Source: Calonectria ilicicola (Eukaryota > Ascomycota > Sordariomycetes > Hypocreales > Nectriaceae). Taken from it: a DNA stretch of 64,000 nt. Position 1 is the stretch's first letter. Each line of letters starts with the position of its first letter. The notes beneath the pieces were generated by a model. It was not told where the DNA came from, searched no databases, and saw only the letters and a program-made list of their open reading frames with translations. Location: contig CP085827.1 in NCBI GenBank assembly GCA_020809705.1, forward strand, positions 372,001 to 436,000, given 5' to 3'. Position numbers and translations under genes: made by a program. Below are positions 31,768-43,452 of this stretch, piece by piece.

Positions 31768-32904
31768 TTTTATGTACGGGGTAGATGGTGGTGGTGGTTT
31801 TTTCGTTTGCTTTACTTTTCAGTTGGAGTAGATAATCGCGGCTCATTAACCATTTTCCTGTAGAACTGCTGAGGGGTTAGACTCAGCTGATTCCGTCACA
31901 CACGTGAAATCGATGCGCAGAGCTTAATCCCTGCATACGTGTGCCAATAGTGTGCACGGTAATCTACACTCGGCGTTTGAGCAATTCCCGAACATCCCTG
32001 CTTGGCTTGACGTTAGCGGGCATCTACAGAATCCCGCGTCAGCGACACTACCCATGCAATTCTACATGTTGCCACGAAATATTTATGCGTAGTGCCCCTT
32101 TTGGAAAAGATTATCAATCAAATTCCTGAATTCTTTGGTATTATAGGTCGGTATATCAAGCTTCTATCACGGACGGCAGCCAGCACTCCATGCCCATGCC
32201 CCAACCTGATATGCCAAGACAGACTATTGCAACACCATGACCATTCATGTCCCTATCAAGATAAAAACTTGAATGGTGAACGATTCTCATGACCAAAAAG
32301 ATTTAGACTATTAGCAATTGGGCTGTTTGATACAGCAAACTAAGGCATTTCCCCGGAATGCGGGGGAAGTGTGGCACAACCTACAGCTTCCCCGGATTGC
32401 CCGGGCGCTAGTCTAGTGGCGACCCCGCAAATGAGTCGTGCTTGTTGTGAATCCGAATCACAGTTGTATTACCCGGGTCCCGGAACTCAAGAATCCCGAG
32501 CACCGGATTGCGCCAAGGCCCCTGATAACCGCATTCCATCTTGCCTTGGCATGTGGCCGGGTTTTTGTGCTTGATGGCGGTAATGCGACTCGGAGAAGTG
32601 CATGTTGGAATGGTTGTGAAACGAGCGGAGTATTACGGATGAAATATTCTTCACCGGAGTCCCTATGCCAAGCTCGGCACGACAGGGCTCAGCTCGGCAA
32701 ACGTGGTAATTACCAGGGTGCGCCATCTCCGGGCGCCTGGGCCGGAGTCAGCCGATGGAGTGTCATAAGCCCATTAGCACTCAGCCGAGTATCTTGTAGT
32801 TGACGATTAAATTAGATTCGCGATATTGGTTACACAAATTAAGCATTAGTCAGTTCGAAGATAGCAACAGAAATTTTACAAGCCCTCATAACATCAATTG
32901 CAAC
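31768..32904. promoter_or_regulatory. Divergent promoter of regulator and flavin hydroxylase
   Basis: 1.1 kb between two divergent start codons. Contains pyrimidine-rich tracts near the regulator start and a GC-rich block (32340-32720) with repeated CCCCGG, CCCGGG and CCGGA elements, unlike the AT-rich surroundings. No convincing gene. Confidence 0.5.
32350..32369. promoter_or_regulatory. Near-perfect inverted repeat TTCCCCGGAATGCGGGGGAA
   Basis: TTCCCC and GGGGAA arms flank a short centre. A second half-like copy, CTTCCCCGGATTGCCCGGG, lies about 17 bases downstream. Placed about 540 bp before the flavin hydroxylase. Possible regulator site, related in its CCCCGG core to the palindrome at 25687. 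Confidence 0.4.
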
Positions 32905-34441
32905 ATGTCAAACAACAATACAACTTTGGCAGGCCTCAAGGTGATTATTGTTGGCGCTGGTTTTGGTGGTCTTGCGGCCAGCATTGAGCTTGCATCCAGG
33001 GGAGCCAATGTCCGTGTCTTTGAGGCCTATCCCGACGCCACAACAGGTCATGGTGAGAGGCTAAAATCATCATTTGTAAGATGTAGCTAATTTAATGTTT
33101 GGTATAGGGGATGTCATTCAAATTCCTGCAAATGCGACTCGTCTGATAGCCAAATGGGAAAATGTGCTGGACAAAGTTGTAAACGCATCGTCAAACCCTG
33201 ATACCTTGACAATCATGACCAAAGACGGAAAGGTTGTTCTGGATCAGGAGTTGCACAAAGAATTTGATGGATTTCAAAACATGTACGGTCATCGCGGAAA
33301 GATTCAACAAGCCTTCAACGACTATGCCACCTCTCTCGGCGTTGACATTACCTTTGGGGCCAAGGTTACTGAAGTCACTGATGATGAACATTCTGCTGGG
33401 GTCTATGTGGATGGAACCAGGCACGAAGCTGATTTTGTCATTGCAGCGGATGGTGTGCACAGTAAATTGAGAGGTTATGTTGTTGGTGGCATCGATCGGC
33501 CAAAGAAAAGTGGATTTGCCGTGTACAGGTCCTGGTTCCCAATCAAGGTCCTTGCAGATGATCCCGAGACCAAGGCAATTGCAGAGGCCAAAGATCCAAT
33601 GTTTCGAGTTTGGATAGCTAAGGATACCCATGCTATCGTTACCACCAATACTCGTCTTCAGTCTGCCACTTGCTTTGTGACCCACAAGGTGAGCAGCCAT
33701 ACTCTTTTGTCCTCGCTTTGACTAATATGTATAGGATACATCCGACATCAAAGAAGATTGGAATTTGAAGGGAGAAGTAAATGAAATGCTAGCTTGTGTC
33801 GAAGGTTGGGACCCTCTGTTGAAGCATGTCATCACCAAGATTCCGCCAGAGTGCCTCATCGACTACAAGCTTTTGTGGAGAGACCCGGTTCCTCGATGGG
33901 TTTCCGACCACGGGCGCGCCTGCCTCATTGGCGACGCTGCTCATCCTCACTTGGCCACATCCGGCACTGGAGCCGCGCAAGCAATCGAAGACGGAACTAC
34001 AATCGGAACACTTCTTGAAAAGACTGGCATAGACAATATTTCATTGGCATTGAGATGTTATCAAAAACTGAGGTACGAAAATTTGTCCTTGTTGATTCCG
34101 TCTCTCAGCGCTAACCAACGATACTTAGGTATGAACGCACAAGCTTGACTCAGAGAATGGGATGGGAGACTCGACATGTCTGGCATCAAACCGACTGGGA
34201 TGCTGTTGCCTCAAACCCACAGATGCTCAAACTTCCCCAGCCGACTTGGCTCCTGGGATCAGATGCCAAGGTGTATGCTGAGGAGAATTTTGACGCTGTA
34301 AAGGCTCATGTAGAAAGTGGCGCGCCGTTCAAGTCGTCGAATATCCCACCCGGACACGTTCACAAAGACTGGACAATTGAAATGATGTTGTCACATGAAG
34401 GGAAGAAGGTTGATGGAGACTTTTATCAGACTCGGGCATGA
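32905..34441 (+). CDS. Class A FAD monooxygenase, salicylate-hydroxylase-like
   Basis: NAD(P)H-dependent flavoprotein hydroxylase, likely ring-hydroxylating. Four exons: 32905-33052, 33108-33688, 33735-34072, 34129-34441; all introns 46-56 bp with ordinary ends. Motifs in order: the dinucleotide-binding GAGFGGLAASIEL near residue 14, an acidic residue at VRVFEAYPD, the DG motif FVIAADGVHSKLRG, and the second FAD motif ACLIGDAAHPHLATSGTGAA. Length about 460 residues, normal for the salicylate/6-hydroxynicotinate hydroxylase type. No signal or membrane segment. Such enzymes hydroxylate or oxidatively decarboxylate phenolic acids, and in fungal clusters dearomatise rings or epoxidise prenyl chains, so the exact role is open. 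Start fixed by MSNNNTTLAGLKVIIVG, which directly precedes the Rossmann fold. Confidence 0.92.
33053..33107 (+). other. Intron 1 of the flavin hydroxylase
   Basis: Donor GTGAGA, acceptor GTATAG, 55 bp. Joins ATTGHG to DVIQIPANATR. Confidence 0.85.
33689..33734 (+). other. Intron 2 of the flavin hydroxylase
   Basis: Donor GTGAGC, acceptor TGTATAG, 46 bp; frame kept into DTSDIKEDW. Confidence 0.85.
34073..34128 (+). other. Intron 3 of the flavin hydroxylase
   Basis: Donor GTACGA, branch GCTAACC, acceptor ACTTAG, 56 bp; gives YQKLR-YERTSL. Confidence 0.85.
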
Positions 34442-34789
34442 TATTCACGCATCTATTTGATCAGCGTAGGATAGTGAATATATTTATTTCAAGTTGTTCT
34501 CAATATTTTTGTGCTCGATTTCGACCATTTCAACTGGGAGTATACCTTTGAGCCATTTCTGTCGTTGGGAATTAAATATTAAAACATAGCAATTAAAGCT
34601 CGGTGCCAGAGCGACAAGTAATGACTGCACCAGAAGAAAGCTCGAGCTTACGGAATGAATGATGTGTAGTAGTCTCAATTTTCATTTCTCTTCCATCACT
34701 AATCTCTTGTGTAGTTGAACTAATTTATACCCACGCCTTTCCAGGTTGTAAACATCTAGTGATAGTTTTATCACACATTTCCGACTGGT

Positions 34790-36991
34790 CTACTTGAATG
34801 AGGCCTGAATAAATTCCGGTGTAAAGTTTCCTTCGCTATCCAGGTGCTTCTCTGCCTCCCTCCATTCCTTCTTAATCAACTCAGCGCGGTTAGAATCTCG
34901 CGGTTTTATCGTACATCTAAGCGTGTCAGCTTCATGGGAAGATCTATTGTCCAACTTTGATTCAACTTACTCAAAGTTTTCAGGTCGCACGATTAGCCCT
35001 GGAGTCACCGCATCTCTATCAATGACAGTAAATTGGCCATTAGAGTCACAAGCTCGCGTGATTGATAAACCCCAAAGGATCCGTGAAATGGCAATGAATA
35101 AATTTCTCTCTGCCACATGAAAGCCGGGACAGACTCTTCGACCAGCACCAAAGGTGAAGTGGAATCGCTTTGGAGAGTCTTGGCTAATGGCTTCGTTTTC
35201 AATCAAAGTAGACTCCGGGCGATAGCGTGTTGGATCAAAGTCTCTCGCATTTTCGAAGCGCTCATGATTTAGCGTCCAAACCTAGACGAGTTGCTCTGGT
35301 TAGCTGCATTGTATTCTATTAAGCTTCCCGGGGAAAGACTAACGTTAATCAACATCATCGAGCCCTTTGGGATTACCATTCCATTGTAGACGTCATCCTT
35401 TTTGGCCGAATGAGGCACCGCTGCGCTCAGTGGACTTGGTGCCCCTGCAGAAATGTTAGTTTTAGGCTGCTTTCAGGATGGCGATACGACTCACATCGCA
35501 GGGTTTCTTCGACTACTCCGCGAATATAAGGCAGGTTCACACGATCATCCCAAGTCGGGAGCCTGTCTTTTCCAATGACGGCATCCAATTCCTGTTGAGC
35601 TTTTATTTGGACTTCAGGAAACAAAACCATAGCCTTTCTAGTCAGTAACAAAGTAACGGAAATCAGATTAAAAGACGAACCTTGAAGAATCCTATCACTG
35701 TGTTTGCAGATGTGTCCCTAGAATGCATGTTAGGACTGACCAGAACGACCTGACAGATTACCTACATGGCGGCTCCAAATCCATGGGCTACATTGTGTGC
35801 GATTTGATGATCATTGAGACGATCACTATCTTGATCAAGTAACAAGTCGCGAATAAAACCTAAAGAATTAATTAACAGACATGAACACATTTTGCCCTTC
35901 TAAAAGACTATTGTGGGATGTACATACTCGGATAGGCAGTTCCCAGCTCAACTTTGGTCTTTGCATTGTGGAGCAAATTATTAAACACCCTGTTTTCAAG
36001 CTTTTGTAATTCGTGGAGCTTGCGCTTGCTAGGAAGCATCCAGTATGGCATCGCATCATAAATACTTCGCAGAGCTGGGTAAAAGTCTACGAGTTGAAAG
36101 TTTGCCGCCTCAGACGTAACGTCCATCCACTACAAGAATGAGTTAATTACAAATAGACTTTAGTTCCTAGGTAGCAACTTGCCTCTAAAAGATCTTTAAC
36201 ATATCCTGTGCTCGTCTGTGGTGTGCGCCACCCATACAAGAGAGTGGATGAAATGCTTGCCGTATACCTTTGAGTGTGAGCAACCCAGTCATTTGGTCTT
36301 TTCACCAAGTCGTCCAATAGCTGAAGGCTATCGAAATGCTTTATTTATGTTACGTTAGAGGAAGAATGAAGACGAGGTGCAGCGTACTCACCTGATACGG
36401 GAGATATCGATCAGCAGACTTCACATTCAGACGAACATGGTACATCTTTCTTTGCCGGCGCCAAATCTCGTCATTACTAATCAGATGCCATTAGTTTTGT
36501 TGACCCCACAACGAGAAACACAGCGACATACTCTCGAAAGGCAATGTTCAAATTGTCTCCAAAATGTCGAATGTAGAGATCAGGGCGGCATGAGTAGTTG
36601 TTGCTTCTCTTTTCCAGCAAGTCTCGGATAACAGCAGGGTCATTGAGCAAAAATAGATTTTGACCGCCCAACTTCATGCCGGTTATGGGTCCGTCTGTGT
36701 CCACGATTAGCGATAATACCGTGAGGGCGGAATGTTCATTACATTGTTGTGCCAGTTTCTGAAACTCAAGGTGAAAGTTTTTGGTGGGCATTTGATGAAG
36801 GTTTCCTAATATTGGAAGGGTTGGGGGCCCTACATCAAGTGTCAGAATACAATGTCTCTCACATGATCAAAATTCTTACCAGGAGGAAAATTCTTTGGTC
36901 GACTCCCATACTTTCTGAGCTTGTTCAAGACTAGGAGTCCAATCAAAGCCACAGCTAACCAAAAAAGCAACGTAATAGGAATAGGCTCCAT
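34790..36991 (-). CDS. Cytochrome P450, multi-intron (CYP64/CYP620-type impression)
   Basis: ER-anchored monooxygenase. Start MEPIPITLLFWLAVALIGLL gives the anchor, followed after an intron by the proline-rich PTLPILGNLHQMP. Further exons give KRSNNYSCRPDLY, DDHVNLPYIRGV-type K-helix region with EETLR, WTLNHERFENARDFDPTRY, the haem loop FTFGAGRRVCPGFHVAERN and a conserved tail to the stop at 34790. About ten short introns are needed, far more than in the other P450s here. The I-helix reads GFGAAMDTSANTV: the acid/threonine position is D-T-S rather than the usual D-T-T, a conservative change worth noting. The layout resembles O-methylsterigmatocystin-oxidoreductase-type fungal P450s. Divergent from the SDR gene (405 bp gap), so the two are probably co-expressed. 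Confidence 0.88.
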
Positions 36992-37396
36992 AATCCCGGT
37001 CACGTATTCTAATGTCGTTGAGTATGACAAATTAACTTTGTATAATTGGAAAAGCCTTGTTTGATGCGTGCGCCTCATATGTGTCTAGTTTGTAAACCTG
37101 CGTTCCATGTCACGGACCTGGGCTTCCGACAAGGCCCGGACGCTAACACTAATCCGCCGCCGGGCCCGGTCCACTGCTCGGACCCAGATCAAAAGACCAC
37201 CCGAGCCCTCGGGTTCATGTGGTTCGTTTCCGGATCGGATAGGGATGTAGCGAACTCGGGGCTATAGCCTGTTGGGGTATGAGGAAAAGAAGGAGGCTGG
37301 GAATAGACTGAGCGGGGGAGAAGAATAAAGAGGGACAGATGGAGTATTGGAAGAGAATGAGTTTGGTAATCTTCTCATATCGAATCACCAGTAATC
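36992..37396. promoter_or_regulatory. Divergent promoter of P450 and SDR
   Basis: 405 bp between start codons. Includes a GC-rich block at 37117-37200 with several CGG/CCG triplets (for example CCGCCGCCGGGCCCGG near 37157) and purine-rich sequence closer to the SDR. Confidence 0.45.
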
Positions 37397-38510
37397 ATGA
37401 ATTGGCAAATTTCTCTCAAAGACAAGATTGTTGTTGTTACCGGTGGCGGGTCAGGCAAGGCTTCCAACTCTAATTTTGTGGAGTTTAATGTTTCTAATTA
37501 CAGCTACAGGCATCGGCATCTCTTTTGCTCTCTTGGCTCGAAAGAAGGAGGCGCGAGCTGTGCTTCTCGCTGATATTGCCCTCACTCAAGAGGCAAAAGA
37601 TGCCATCAAAGAAGATGACAAGCTCATCTTTCTACAATGCGACGTGACCAAGTGGCAAGATCTCCAGCACACGATTGACTTTTCCGTCGACACTTTTGGC
37701 GATGTACCCGATGTTTTTGTCGCCTCTGCCGGAGTGTTTGAACCAGTAAGCCCATCTTTCAGTCACATTGACCAACGCTCACATGTTTCAAGGCATATTC
37801 TAACTTCTGGGACGACCCAGAGCCCATTACAAGCGATGGGTACAAGGCCGTAGACATTAATGTCAATCATCCGGTAAGCATGGGATACTGCAAGTTTAGA
37901 ACATTTCGACTGACGGAATATAGATTAAGCTTACTCGTCTTGCCATCCGTGCCTTACTGGGCAAGGGTAAGCAAGGTGTGGTGATAATTGTTGCTTCTAT
38001 TGCGGGGTACAGTAAACAATACCCAGCCCCCATCTATAGTGCCACAAAGCATGCCGTTGTAGGCTTTGCTCGGAGTCTTGGAGATGCTCAGCAGCTTCAG
38101 GGAGTCAAAGTTGCAGCTGTGTGCCCTGGGTAAGTTTTCAATCCTTTGAGTCGGCCATAAATGAAGGCGATTGCTAATTTGATATCTTCAGCATTGTGGC
38201 GACGCCAATTTGGACTGAGGGGACTCCGGGCTCCGGAGAGCGATTTGGGATTACTGACGATGTCACGATCTCGGCGGAGCCCGTGGCTCAGGCCATTTCT
38301 GACGCGATTGAGTCAGCTGAATATCCGGGTGGCACAATTTTGGAGGTTTCCAAAGCCGGAACACGGGTTATTCCAGAATGGTTCATCGAGCCTCCTGGAA
38401 TGGTGAATGGAAAGCTGCCCAGGGGTACAGATGTGCCACAGGAAAGCATCGAGCGGGCGCTGAAGCCAATCTTGGAAAGGACCGCTGCTGAGAGAGGCCA
38501 CGCGGCCTGA
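37397..38510 (+). CDS. Short-chain dehydrogenase/reductase
   Basis: NAD(P)-dependent oxidoreductase, about 275 residues in five exons, from ATG 37397 (MNWQISLKDKIVVVTGG). The first intron, 37455-37509, uses a GC donor (GCAAGG); splicing gives TGGGSGIGIS, the classical TGxxxGIG cofactor loop, which no GT donor yields in frame. The acidic residue in LLADIA after the second strand favours NAD. The catalytic set is visible: VASIAG (Ser), then YSATK (Tyr and Lys four apart), and VCPGIVATP after the last introns. A C-terminal extension (AEPVAQAISDAIES, GTILEVSK) is typical of 15-hydroxyprostaglandin-dehydrogenase-like fungal SDRs. Likely oxidises a hydroxyl made by a neighbouring monooxygenase. Tandem with the phenol-hydroxylase-like gene downstream. 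Confidence 0.92.
37455..37509 (+). other. GC-AG intron in the SDR gene
   Basis: Donor GCAAGG, acceptor CTACAG, 55 bp. Restores the TGxxxGIG motif. A second acceptor six bases upstream (TTACAG at 37503) also keeps frame and would add two residues inside the loop. Confidence 0.8.
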
Positions 38511-38895
38511 GTGGCGGAAATGGACCGGGGCACGTATCCTCCGCCGGAAGAATTTAGAGTAGTATTCTCAGGCCGGGATTAATTTTGGCATTATACGCGG
38601 CAACTATTTCGTCATGTGACGTCTTTGTATTTTCATCCGGTGGCCGCGGAACTTGAGAATCGTCCGGCCGGTGAAAGTGCAGGCATCGCCATTCAATACC
38701 CTACACTAGTGGTGAACTCGCAAATTTGGCATGACAATGTACTGTACCTCGGCTAACCATCAAGTAAATCATCGTTATACCTTCAAATTAAATTTTATTA
38801 AGTACTGGGCATTTTGGTGAATGCAACCGACGGCCAAATCCAAGCGATCAGATAACTAAACCTAAATTAACATTGATTAATCATACAAACCAGAA
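38511..38895. other. Intergenic between SDR and flavoprotein genes
   Basis: 385 bp, tandem genes. Holds the promoter of the phenol-hydroxylase-like gene, with GC-rich CCGG/CCGCGG elements near 38636-38675 (CATCCGGTGGCCGCGGAAC, CGTCCGGCCGGTGAAAG). Confidence 0.4.
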
Positions 38896-40813
38896 ATGCA
38901 CGAAACACTCCCAGACGACTCCGTCCTAATCTTGGGAGGTGGTCCCATCGGGCTCATGACTGCTGCTGTTTTGGCTTTCTATGGAGTGAAGTCTGTTATT
39001 CTAGAGAGAAACTCAGAGCCAACAAAGTAAGATGCCTAATTATCATGCAGAAAACAGAGCATTGACGTGATTTAGATGGCCAAAAATGGATCTAACTAAT
39101 GCGAGGTCGATGGAGCTTCTCCGCAAAATTAAACTCGCAGATGACCTGCGCGAAAGAGGTGACGTTGCATTCTTCCGTACTTAATGTCACTAATGACCAA
39201 TGCGTCAAAACAGGCGTACCAAGCGAGTTTCCATATACTGTTTCGATATCTACTGGGTTGAGTCAGTCGAGTCCTGTTGCACAATGGAAGCATCCTTCAG
39301 TCGATGAGTATTGGAAGAAGATTACTGATACAAATGATGGCACACAACCATTGGAGCCCTATCAGAGAATCTCGCAACAAATATTCGAAACGCTGATGAG
39401 AGAATTCTGCGACAAAAGCCCCATGATTGACCTCCGATATGGGATCAAGCTCGAGTCTATCAAAGAAACTGAAACTGGAGTTGAAGCTAGTGCAACAGAT
39501 AGTTCAACAAGCGAAACCCGACTTTATCGATCCAAATATGCTGTCGGATGCGATGGAGCATCAAGCAAGTGCCGAAACGGTCTCGGAATACCTATGGAAG
39601 GAGATCCAATGTCGGTATTTTCACCTTGTTTGACTTGATCTGTTAACTGACGAATAAGCCAACAGTCCAGCTTCCTTTCTGTTAATTCACTTCCGATCCA
39701 ATGATCTTTCCAAACTGCACAAGCAAGGTCGCTTCTGGCACTTGTTCATGCTCAAAGACCAGGCCTTTGGAGGGGCGGTCATAGCGCAAGATGAAAAGGT
39801 AAGTCAGGATCACAAATCTGCAACAGGTGGCTTTGATGTTAACTATTAGCCGCAAGGAAATATTCACAGTTCATTTTCCCCTTGCGCCCGGAGCGGATGA
39901 ATCTACAATCGACTCCGAGGAAGCAATTTACACAGTTTTGGGCGGTCTCTATGAGCCGTACAAGATTAAAATTGAGGAAATTCTCGTCAGGTCAACCTTT
40001 CGGCCCAGTATTGCCGTTGCCAGGAACTTTTCCGGGCCGCAACAACGCCTCTTCCTTGCCGGTGACTCGGCCCATCACAACATTCCTACTGGAGGCTACG
40101 GCATGAATACTGGCATGGGCGATGCTTTCGATGTCGCTTGGAAGCTTGCCGCTGTCATTAAAGGCTATGGTGGCAAAAGACTTCTTCAATCATACGAAGA
40201 CGAGCGGAAGCCCATTGCCACTCAAAACGTCCAGAGGTCCGGTGTGCACATGGCTGTGCATCTCGCCGCTGTAGAATTGATGGGCGAGAGTCCGCTGGAG
40301 ATAGACACCGATTCGGAAGCTGGGATCAAATTGCGATCTTTGATCCAAAACCACTACAGCAAGAATGACGGTGAGAATACAGATTTGGGAATCGAGATGG
40401 GTTACCGATACAAGTCATCGGTCTGCATGGTCGATGACTCGGAGTCGGAGCCAAACTGGGACCCGCACACATATTTGCCTACGACATGGCCAGGAAGTCG
40501 TGCACCGCACGTGTTTTTGAAAGACAAATCTCCAATCTTTGATCACCTTGGGCCAGAATATTCGTTGGTTGAGTTCAGCAAAGACGGTGCGATAAACAAG
40601 GGAAGTGCACTGATCGTGGAGGCGGCCAAGACTCTTGGGCTACCGCTCACGTATATCCTTCTGAAGGATGAAGATCATGTCGCAGGTATTTGGGAGAAGC
40701 CATTGGTTCTCATTAGGCCTGATGGGCATGTTGCCTGGCGAGGTCAGTCTGTCAAAGATGAGTCGGAATCGAATAGGATCGTTCAGACCGTCACTGGACA
40801 TTGTTCGGATTGA
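38896..40813 (+). CDS. Class A FAD monooxygenase, phenol/PheA-MhpA-hydroxylase-like
   Basis: Second flavin hydroxylase, of the PF01494 type. Five or six exons from ATG 38896. The FAD fold starts at SVLILGGGPIGLMTAAVLA; the acidic residue is in ILERNSEP. An arginine-rich WPKMDLTNARSMELLR segment after the first intron is typical of 3-(3-hydroxyphenyl)propionate and resorcinol hydroxylases. The DG motif is AVGCDGASSKCRNGLG, and the second FAD motif LFLAGDSAHHNIPTGGYGMN. The C-terminal thioredoxin-like domain is recognisable from HVFLKDKSPIFDHLG to the end (VLIRPDGHVAWRGQ), which is the hallmark of this subgroup. About 570 residues, normal. The intron at about 39608-39667 joins EGDP to a strand with LLIHFRSNDLSKL. 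Probable ortho-hydroxylation of a phenolic ring, preparing a catechol for cleavage. Confidence 0.92.
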
Positions 40814-41142
40814 AAGTTTGTAGTTTAGATAATTTGTATCAACTTGAGTCATTGTAACGGCTTTCTTTCATGAATGATATCAAACATGTCCCCAGTCTAA
40901 AAGTGAATACGTAATCATCAATTGACCAAGTGTGTGAGACTGGTTTCAGTGAGCCCTTTCACAACCCTTCTCTAGCGTCCCCACCAAGCGCGAAGCGATA
41001 CATTGTGAGATGAGAGATGGTAGTTTTGATCATTTCAATTAGAACGTACAAACCGTCAATCTCAGCCAGGCTACACTATTACGGATAAAACTTGTGAGAA
41101 AACTTCCATGCTCGTTATTTGTACTCGACTGGTGCAGACTAT
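40814..41142. other. Intergenic between convergent genes
   Basis: 329 bp between the convergent 3' ends of the flavoprotein and the third P450. AT-rich; only terminators expected. Confidence 0.45.
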
Positions 41143-42891
41143 CTAGTTGCCTCTCCTAATGTTTATCTTCCGGTTCATCTTGATACCACTTGCTTGAGCT
41201 TCAGTCCAGTCCTGCTCCAAGATTTGGGCATGCTTTTTGCTTCGCGGTTCCAGTACTGCATGGAACCGAGCAGGGACCATAAGAAAACCAGGCTCCGTCT
41301 TCAAAACAGGCTCAATGTCTTTCCCATCCGGACCTTTCGCACACTTAATGTTAAAAGCCCAAAGTGTCCTCGCCATGTTTATGAACAGAGAATTCTGCGC
41401 CAGATGCATGCCACTGCAAATTCGACGGCCAGCACCATAAGCAAAATGGTCACGTTCATTGGCATCCGCAAGATTCACAGACTCTGCTGTCGTGTGGTTG
41501 TCGTTGAGATACCGCCGTGGGTCATAATGAAGCGGATCATCCCAACGAGATTCATCAAAGTGGATAGCCCTGGATTAATGTCAGTCAATGTTGCACTTGT
41601 CCCGTTCACACGAAGAGCATTTCTCACCACCAGTTCAGCATCACAACGCTGCCCTTTGGGATAAAATATCCGTTGTACCAGTCATCTTCCGTGCTAGCAT
41701 GGTTCATCCCGACTTTGGTGATTGGCCACCATCGCAGGGTTTCTTTAACCATGGACCGAATGTAGATGAGCTTGTCCTCGTCCTCAAAGGATGGCATTCT
41801 GTCACTTCCAACAACCCGATCGAGCTCCTCTTGGGCTGCAGCGACAACCTCGGGGTGCATTTGACAGGCTAGTATCCAAGCATTGATGACTGTCGAGGTT
41901 GATTCACTCCCAGCCTCGACCATTCCTCCAGCAGCATATGCAGCTTGTTCGTCATTGATGCCACTCTTTTCAAGCCCGCCTTCGTAAAAGTCTCGGATGA
42001 AGCAATCTGGTGCTGTCCCGGCCTTGATTTGTTTCACGAGATCCAGGTAGAATTTGAGATAGACTTCGCGGTCGTACGCAAACCACTCGCGACCAATCTT
42101 CCACCAATTTTGGACAACCCAAGAAGGAAGCTTTGCCAGCGATGGGAATGCATCTACTAGCCAAGCACCTGGTTCCGACATGAGCGTAAAGTGCTCCAGG
42201 ACTTCGTAAATCTTTTTAATGTAGGGATCATCCCAATCAGGCACGCGATGGCCGTATGTGACGGTCATGATAACACTTGCAGAGTATCGCCTGTTGATAT
42301 CATAAAAGGCCTTGTCGTCTTTTGCGTGCAAGAATTCGTACATGACTTGCTTTGATTCGTAATCTTGGATTGGCTTGTAGGTCGCGGCAGTGGTGAAATT
42401 CAGCGCCGCGTGGCTCAGCTTGCGCAAAACCCTCCAGCGTTCTCCATAAGGCATGAAGATTTCTCTGTTCTGGTTTGAAGTGGCATCAAACGCCATGGGC
42501 ATGCTCGGGCGCGAAGAATACTTGGATCCTCGTTTATCGAGCAGCTCCTTGGCTGCACCAGCAGAATTGAGCCATATCCAGTCTGTGCCGCCCATTTTTG
42601 TGTAAACCACAGGACCATACTGCTTGGCCCAACCTCTGGTAATTTCAGGAATGTCATCGGCGTTGGAAAATGATGGCAAGTTTCCAATGAGCGGATAGCC
42701 TTTTGGACCGGGAGGGAGATGATCACGACGCTTGTCGCGCATGAGAAACCGACCCAAAAATAACAGAAGCTATTCCAGATTAGTTTTTTGTCACTATAAT
42801 TAATTAACAGTAGCATTCTTACAATTATCACAATTGATGCGGCATATGTCCCTCCCACTGGGATAATTGCCAAAAGAGTCTCTCGAATCAT
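41143..42891 (-). CDS. Cytochrome P450, CYP620-like
   Basis: ER-anchored P450 in three exons, about 525 residues. Start MIRETLLAIIPVGG (42891); 42912 is an in-frame alternative. An intron at about 42765-42821 (GTAAGA to GAATAG) splits the anchor from LLLFLGRFLMRDKRR and the hinge DHLPPGPKGYPLIGNLPSF. The I-helix region reads AAGGMVEAGSESTSTV, with AGSEST in place of AGxDT: a Glu replaces the acid/alcohol pair's Asp, as in several fungal CYPs of this type. ExxR is ETLR (VKETLRWWPITKVGMNH), then DPRRYL-like region and the haem loop FAYGAGRRICSGMHLAQN with the ligand cysteine. Divergent from the smaller AveC-like gene, 560 bp apart, which suggests they act on the same membrane-bound substrate. 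Confidence 0.93.
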
Positions 42892-43452
42892 TGTGGATAC
42901 TACAGTGTGCAAATTGGCGACAAACTTGGAAAATATTGAAGGGTAACCAAAAGAAGCCTGCTAGTTCCAGGGATCAAAGAGGGAATTGATCTCAATTGAA
43001 GAATCACACTATTTACTCGGGCCTCTTGTTGCAGATGGTTGCTACACTAAAACCCTCAACTCAACCTGGTCAGTGACGGAGCCTGGACAAATCCAATGAG
43101 ACTCACGGAATTGCTAATTCCAGACTCTAGGTTCCAGGCATTCATACGCTCCATGGTCACTGAATGCCCAGGGCGGAAGAAACAGATGCCGAGCTCCTCG
43201 GAAGCCGGGGTAGCAAGTCCCGCGGGATGGGCCGGTTGTTGGTTGGGTCAATTTGCTTCCGCTGACGACCGGCCCATATTCAACCCCAAAGTCCAGCCTT
43301 GCCCTAGTTTTCGGGTAAATTTTTTAATAGATCCCTCTCTCGAGTTTATATGCGGCACTTTTTAGACCCTTCATTTCATACCAAACTTTAATCCCACTAA
43401 ACCAGCCATTGTTCCACTTCATTCTAGTCCCATCTCCTGGCCAATTAGCACC
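42892..43452. promoter_or_regulatory. Divergent promoter of P450 and small AveC-like gene
   Basis: About 560 bp between start codons. Includes a GC-rich stretch at 43165-43260 (CTCCTCGGAAGCCGGGGTAG, CCCGCGGGATGGGCCGG) with potential CGG sites. Confidence 0.45.
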
